A stretch of DNA of 9,111 nt from an uncultured Clostridia bacterium (GTDB lineage: Bacteria; Bacillota; Clostridia; Christensenellales; Maliibacteriaceae): positions 1-9,111 of the forward strand of contig CAKTSO010000069.1 of assembly GCA_934613185.1 (NCBI GenBank), read 5' to 3'. Numbering within the stretch: position 1 is the stretch's first letter; each line of letters starts with the position of its first letter. This document shows, piece by piece, positions 6,024 to 9,111 of the stretch. Under the pieces are notes generated by a model that ran no database searches, was not told the DNA's origin, and was given only the letters and a program-made list of their open reading frames with translations. A program made the translations under genes and the position numbers.

Positions 6024-6055
6024 AAACGGCTTCGATAACCTTATCGAAGCCGTTT
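6024..6055 (-). terminator. Long perfect hairpin after the transporter operon, probable terminator
   Basis: Arms 6024-6038 and 6041-6055 are a perfect 15-bp inverted repeat (AAACGGCTTCGATAA and its complement) with a 2-nt loop. It lies 18 nt after the ATPase stop. On the minus strand the stem runs into four Ts and then TG, a short T-tract; on the plus strand it is followed by GTTTTTT. It should end the leftward transporter transcript and perhaps also block rightward antisense transcription. Confidence 0.75.
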
Positions 6056-6073
6056 GTTTTTTCATGCAGGCCG

Positions 6074-6868
6074 TCAGATCAGGAGCATGCGGTCGTTGTT
6101 GAGCTCTTCGCCGGAGGCGCTGGAGAATTTCTCGAGAAGATCCTTGACGGTCAGGCTCTTTTTCTCCTCGCCCGAGACGTCGAAGATCACGCGGCCGTCC
6201 TTCATCATGACGAGGCGGTTGCCGTGGCGGATCGCGTCGCGCATGTTATGCGTGATCATGAGCGTCGTCAGATTCTCGTTTCGGACGATCTCATCGGTCA
6301 CTTCAAGTACCTTTGCCGCCGTTTTGGGGTCGAGCGCGGCGGTGTGTTCGTCCAAAAGGAGGACTTTCGGTTTTTTGAGCGTCGCCATCAAAAGCGTCAG
6401 CGCCTGGCGCTGGCCGCCGGACAGAAGACCCACGCGCGCCGTCAGGCGATCCTCGAGGCCGAGGCCGAGGACCTTCAACCGTTCGCGGTATTCCTCACGC
6501 TCCGAAGGCGTGATGCCGATGCGAAGGCCGCGCTTTTTGCCGCGGCGGGCGGCAAGAGCGAGATTTTCCTCGATCTGCATGGTGGCGGCGGTGCCGGTCA
6601 TGGGATCCTGGAACACGCGTCCCAGATACGCGGCGCGCTTATATTCGGGAAGGTTCGTCACGTCGTCCCCGTCGATGGTGATGTGGCCGCCGTCGAGCGC
6701 GAACACGCCCGCGACCGCGTTGAGCATCGTCGACTTTCCCGCGCCGTTGCCGCCGATGACGGTACAAAAATCGCCGGGCTGCAAATGCAGGTTCAGGCCG
6801 TCGAGCGCGACTTTCTCGTTGATCGTGCCGGGGTTGAAGACCTTATGGATGTTTTCCAGTTTAAGCAT
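6074..6868 (-). CDS. ABC transporter ATPase of the TrpXYZ-type importer (COG1101-like)
   Basis: This 264-residue ATP-binding subunit powers the importer made with the two upstream genes. Walker A is GGNGAGKST (39-47, Lys45); the Q-loop is Gln87 in RVFQDP; the ABC signature is LSGGQRQ (149-155); Walker B is KVLLLDE (168-174, Glu174), followed by the D-loop at 178-180; and the switch His is His207. The motif YLGRVFQDPMTGTAATMQIEE is split by no gaps and is typical of the COG1101 branch. The start is the ATG at 6868, with AGGAGG (6880-6875) 6 nt upstream; the frame stays open further upstream only because it overlaps the permease end. It overlaps the permease gene by 8 nt, implying coupled translation. 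Last gene of the operon. Confidence 0.94.
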   Translation of the reverse strand: MLKLENIHKVFNPGTINEKVALDGLNLHLQPGDFCTVIGGNGAGKSTMLNAVAGVFALDGGHITIDGDDVTNLPEYKRAAYLGRVFQDPMTGTAATMQIEENLALAARRGKKRGLRIGITPSEREEYRERLKVLGLGLEDRLTARVGLLSGGQRQALTLLMATLKKPKVLLLDEHTAALDPKTAAKVLEVTDEIVRNENLTTLMITHNMRDAIRHGNRLVMMKDGRVIFDVSGEEKKSLTVKDLLEKFSSASGEELNNDRMLLI

Positions 6869-7814
6869 GGGGCGCCTCCTTTTTGTTGTTGGCGCGCGCG
6901 GTGCGCCGCTGCGTGAACCTGCCCTTCCAATAGGGGACGGACAGGAAAACGGCAACGATCGCCGCGGAGATGAGCTTCAGATAGTTCGTGTTGATGTTGC
7001 TAAGCGACACGACCGCCTGAATGACGATGTAGTAAAGCACGCTTCCGAGCGAGACGCTTAGAAGCTTCAGCGCGAAATTGCGGAAGATCTTGCCGAACAG
7101 CACGCGTCCGATGATGACGGCGGCAAGGCCGATGACGATCGCGCCGCGGCCCATGTTGATGTCGGCGAAGCTCTGATACTGCGCGAGCAGCGAGCCCGAC
7201 AGCGCAACCAGGCCGTTTGCGATCATAAGACCCACGACCTTCATGCGCTGCGTGTTGATGCCCTGCGCGCGGGACATGGCCTCGTTGGCGCCCGTGGCGC
7301 GGATGGCGCAGCCGGTCTCCGTGCCGAAGAACCAGTACAAAATGCCGATGACGGCGGCGGTCATGAGCGCGACGACGAAGATCGGGTGCTGCCAGAACGG
7401 GCGCGTGCCCTTGCCGACTTCCTGCAGATAGCGCAGCGAGACGGCGAGGGAATAGCCCTGAACGTTCAGCGCCTGGTTGGCCTTCATGCCCATGATCGCA
7501 AGGTTCACGCTCCACAGCGCAAGCTGCGTCAAAATGCCGGACAAAATCGCGGGGATGCCGCAGGCCGTGTGCAGAAGGCCGGTCACAAGCCCGCACGCCA
7601 TGCCGACGAGAAACGCGCAGAGCATGGCCACGGCGACGTTCGTGCCGTTTAAGACCATCATGACACACACGGCCGCGCCGGTGCAGAACGAGCCGTCGAC
7701 CGTCAGGTCGGAAAGCTCCAAAATGCGGTAGGTGATGTACACGCCGATGGCCATGATCCCCCAGATGAGCCCCTGGGAGACCGCGCCGGGCAGTGCGTTC
7801 AAAAAGCTTGCCAT
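6861..7814 (-). CDS. ABC transporter permease of the TrpXYZ-type importer (COG4120-like)
   Basis: This 317-residue integral membrane protein belongs to the branched-chain-amino-acid/ribose-type permease superfamily (BPD_transp_2). It has about eight or nine hydrophobic segments spread along residues 10-295. GCAIRATGANEAMSRAQGIN, roughly residues 167-186, is the cytoplasmic coupling loop that meets the ATPase, and ELSDLTVDGSF near 33-43 is the usual N-terminal family motif. The tail (RRTARANNKKEAPHA) is basic and cytoplasmic. The start is the ATG at 7814, with AGGAGGA (7824-7818) just upstream. An earlier in-frame ATG at 7877 lies inside the hairpin of an intrinsic terminator and would add a hydrophilic DRHRSFE segment before the first helix, so it is rejected. 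It follows the lipoprotein gene and overlaps the ATPase gene by 8 nt. Confidence 0.93.
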   Translation of the reverse strand: MASFLNALPGAVSQGLIWGIMAIGVYITYRILELSDLTVDGSFCTGAAVCVMMVLNGTNVAVAMLCAFLVGMACGLVTGLLHTACGIPAILSGILTQLALWSVNLAIMGMKANQALNVQGYSLAVSLRYLQEVGKGTRPFWQHPIFVVALMTAAVIGILYWFFGTETGCAIRATGANEAMSRAQGINTQRMKVVGLMIANGLVALSGSLLAQYQSFADINMGRGAIVIGLAAVIIGRVLFGKIFRNFALKLLSVSLGSVLYYIVIQAVVSLSNINTNYLKLISAAIVAVFLSVPYWKGRFTQRRTARANNKKEAPHA

Positions 7815-7848
7815 AAATCCTCCTGCTTCAAACGAACGGTGTCGATCC

Positions 7849-7884
7849 AAAAAAGAGAGAAACGGCTTTTTCGCCATTCCTCTC
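7849..7884 (-). terminator. Intrinsic terminator between lipoprotein and permease genes (attenuator)
   Basis: On the minus strand, GAGAGGAATGGC (7884-7873) pairs with GCCGTTTCTCTC (7866-7855) to form a 12-bp stem with two G-T wobbles and loop GAAAAA, followed by six Ts (7854-7849). It lies 25 nt after the lipoprotein stop and 35 nt before the permease start. I see no new promoter between it and the permease, so partial read-through would supply the permease and ATPase while the lipoprotein message is made in excess. Confidence 0.88.
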
Positions 7885-7909
7885 CCTTTGGAATTGCAAA
7901 TACGAAAAC

Positions 7910-8947
7910 TTATTCGGCCTCGAGCGCCGTGTAGCCCTCGGGTGCGGTCAGACCGAGACGTTCGCAGATCTCCGCGTTGTACTCGGGGGTGAAGTCCTCG
8001 GCATAGGCGACGGGCATCTCGGAGATGTCGGCCTCGCCCTTCAAAATCTGCGCGGCCATTTTGCCGGTGGTCACGCCGAGATCGTAGTAGCTGATGGACA
8101 GCGTCGCGACGCCGCAGCCGCGGCAGATGCCCTCTTCGCCCGCGATGACGGGAACCTCGGCGGCGGAGCAGAGGTTGTCGAGAATGCCGACATTGGAGGC
8201 GACGGTGTTGTCGGTGGGCGCATAGATGACGTCGCTGGCGTCAACGGCCGCCTGCGCAACGGCGTTGAAATCGTTGGAGTCGGAGAAGGGATACAGCGTG
8301 CAGGTGTAACCCATGTCGTCGAGATAGCCCTTGACGGTGTCCACCTGATACTGGCTGTTCGCCTCGGCGGAGCAGTAAATCAGACCGACGTTCGGGTACT
8401 CTTCCACGGGGCACCATTCGGCGAGCATGTCGGCCTGCTTGTCAAGCGGGGCAAGGTCGCTCGTGCCGGAGATGTTGCCGCCCACGGTGCCGCCGAAGTC
8501 CTTGATGTCGAGCGCGACGCCGTATTCGGTGACGGACGTGCCGAGGATCGGGATGTCGGCGGTGGCGGCGGCCGCAGCCTGGAGGGCGGGCGTCGCATTG
8601 GCGAGGATCAGATCGACGTTGTCGGAGACGAAGCCGTTGACGATCGTGGAGCAGGTGTTCGAGTCGCCCGCAGCGTTCTGCTCTTCGAAGACGACCTTAT
8701 CGCCGAACTCCTCGGTCAGCGCGTCTTTGAAGCCCTGCGTCGCGGCGTCGAGTGCCTCGTGCGTCACGAGCTGGCAGATGCCGACGGTGTAGACCGCATC
8801 GTCCGCGCTCGCGTCAGCGGCAGCCTCGGTCGCCTCGGCGCTGGCGGCAGGTTCGGCGTCGGTTTTGGAGCCGCAGCCAAACAGAAGCGCAGCCATCGAC
8901 AGACACAGCACGACAGCCAGAAGTTGTTTGATTGTGTTTTTCTTCAT
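7910..8947 (-). CDS. ABC transporter substrate-binding lipoprotein, TrpX / ABC_sub_bind family
   Basis: This 345-residue protein captures the ligand outside the membrane for the importer encoded downstream. It has a lipoprotein signal peptide: basic MKKNTIKQ, a hydrophobic core at 9-22 and lipobox LFGC with lipidated Cys25. A linker rich in Ala, Glu, Asp and Ser follows (26-51). The binding domain begins VYTVGICQLVTHEALDAA (52-69), matching the IxQxxxHxALD motif of the family (PF04392, COG2984), and contains VDLILANATPALQAA and GGNISGTSD near 111-163. Family members bind small molecules; tryptophan is known for streptococcal TrpX, but the ligand here is not proven. The ATG at 8947 has AGGAAGGA (8958-8951) upstream; the frame stays open further upstream but that part covers the promoter. 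The mature protein has nine Cys besides Cys25, unusual for an exported protein. Confidence 0.94.
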   Translation of the reverse strand: MKKNTIKQLLAVVLCLSMAALLFGCGSKTDAEPAASAEATEAAADASADDAVYTVGICQLVTHEALDAATQGFKDALTEEFGDKVVFEEQNAAGDSNTCSTIVNGFVSDNVDLILANATPALQAAAAATADIPILGTSVTEYGVALDIKDFGGTVGGNISGTSDLAPLDKQADMLAEWCPVEEYPNVGLIYCSAEANSQYQVDTVKGYLDDMGYTCTLYPFSDSNDFNAVAQAAVDASDVIYAPTDNTVASNVGILDNLCSAAEVPVIAGEEGICRGCGVATLSISYYDLGVTTGKMAAQILKGEADISEMPVAYAEDFTPEYNAEICERLGLTAPEGYTALEAE

Positions 8948-8982
8948 GTTTCCTTCCTTAGACCTTTCTACCATGTTACATG

Positions 8983-9019
8983 CCATCCGCATCCCGAACG
9001 GCAGGTTCGGATGCGATGG
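8983..9019 (-). promoter_or_regulatory. Long leader hairpin at the 5' end of the transporter mRNA
   Basis: The plus-strand segments 8983-8999 and 9005-9019 are reverse complements apart from two single-base bulges in the first, giving a stem of about 15 bp with a 5-nt loop. With transcription expected near 9017, the stem forms the very 5' end of the mRNA. No T-run follows, so it is not a simple terminator. It may stabilise the message, or be an operator as DNA; it does not resemble a T-box. The short dyad CATGTAACATG at 8982-8972 lies just after it. Confidence 0.55.
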
Positions 9020-9023
9020 GTTT

Positions 9024-9051
9024 ATTATACAGCCATCGTTTCCGTTGTCAA
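9024..9051 (-). promoter_or_regulatory. Near-consensus sigma-A promoter of the transporter operon
   Basis: Perfect TTGACA (9051-9046) and perfect TATAAT (9029-9024) on the minus strand are 16 nt apart. The start of transcription should be near 9017, about 70 nt before the lipoprotein ATG. The strength of both hexamers suggests high basal expression unless something represses it. Confidence 0.85.
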
Positions 9052-9074
9052 TGTTTGTCCCGCATAATTTCTTC

Positions 9075-9097
9075 AAAAAACGGCGGATTTTGCCGCG
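9075..9097 (-). terminator. Weak possible terminator of an upstream leftward gene
   Basis: On the minus strand a short GC stem, CGGC (9095-9092) with GCCG (9084-9081), is followed by six Ts (9080-9075). The stem is only 4-5 bp, so this is a weak call. It would fit the end of a leftward gene lying beyond the right edge. Confidence 0.3.
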
Positions 9098-9111
9098 AAA
9101 AGGCGTATGGA

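Noticed and set aside
7815..7877. Longer permease N-terminus starting at the ATG at 7877
   Set aside because: The added codons lie within the intrinsic terminator hairpin and encode a hydrophilic stretch, while the ATG at 7814 has a strong AGGAGGA site.
8972..9051. T-box or Trp leader-peptide attenuator upstream of the TrpX-like gene
   Set aside because: The leader is only about 70 nt, has no T-box consensus, no short open frame with repeated Trp codons, and no terminator before the gene.
8948..9076. Longer N-terminus or upstream leader peptide for the binding lipoprotein
   Set aside because: The extension would cover the promoter and transcription start, and it would bury the lipoprotein signal peptide, which needs to be N-terminal.

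Overview
The window looks like chromosomal DNA from a GC-rich member of the Bacillota, most likely class Clostridia and probably an anaerobe. The pointers are a DUF951 zinc-ribbon protein (a Bacillota family), strong AGGAGG-type ribosome sites, sigma-A-type promoters, a lipoprotein with an alanine/acid linker, a cysteine-rich iron-sulfur flavoprotein and a diaminopropionate ammonia-lyase. This assignment is inferred from gene content; there is no rRNA or marker gene. I see no phage, transposase, CRISPR array, tRNA or rRNA.

Layout. All genes but one lie on the minus strand. From the left edge: (1) a truncated, TTG-initiated, tyrosine/arginine-rich low-complexity protein (1-456) whose start overlaps the stop of a DUF951 protein (453-689), with a promoter at 755-784. 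(2) A three-gene set, transcribed leftwards: aldo/keto reductase (3660-2692), diaminopropionate ammonia-lyase (2678-1497) and HAD-family phosphatase (1458-796). (3) A divergent control region (3661-3828) holding a 15+15 bp inverted repeat, from which a second aldo/keto reductase of another subfamily runs rightwards (3829-4686) to a bidirectional terminator (4716-4743). (4) A two-gene set, iron-sulfur flavoprotein (5783-5205) then GtrA-like membrane protein (5198-4758), with a promoter at 5853-5880. (5) A complete TrpXYZ-type ABC importer: lipoprotein (8947-7910), permease (7814-6861) and ATPase (6868-6074), from a near-consensus promoter at 9024-9051 and ending before a long hairpin at 6024-6055.

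How the genes work together. The importer is one operon: the lipoprotein captures a small ligand (tryptophan or another small molecule in characterised relatives), the permease moves it and the ATPase drives transport. A strong intrinsic terminator between the lipoprotein and permease genes should make the lipoprotein more abundant than the membrane parts. The AKR/DpaL/HAD set looks catabolic: DpaL turns 2,3-diaminopropionate into pyruvate and ammonia, an AKR could reduce a carbonyl and a HAD enzyme could remove a phosphate. The substrate link between the three is not known.

I see no clear new multi-gene system. The items most worth a second look are the Tyr/Arg-rich disordered protein coupled to DUF951, the dyad between the two aldo/keto reductases, and the leader hairpin plus internal terminator of the transporter operon.
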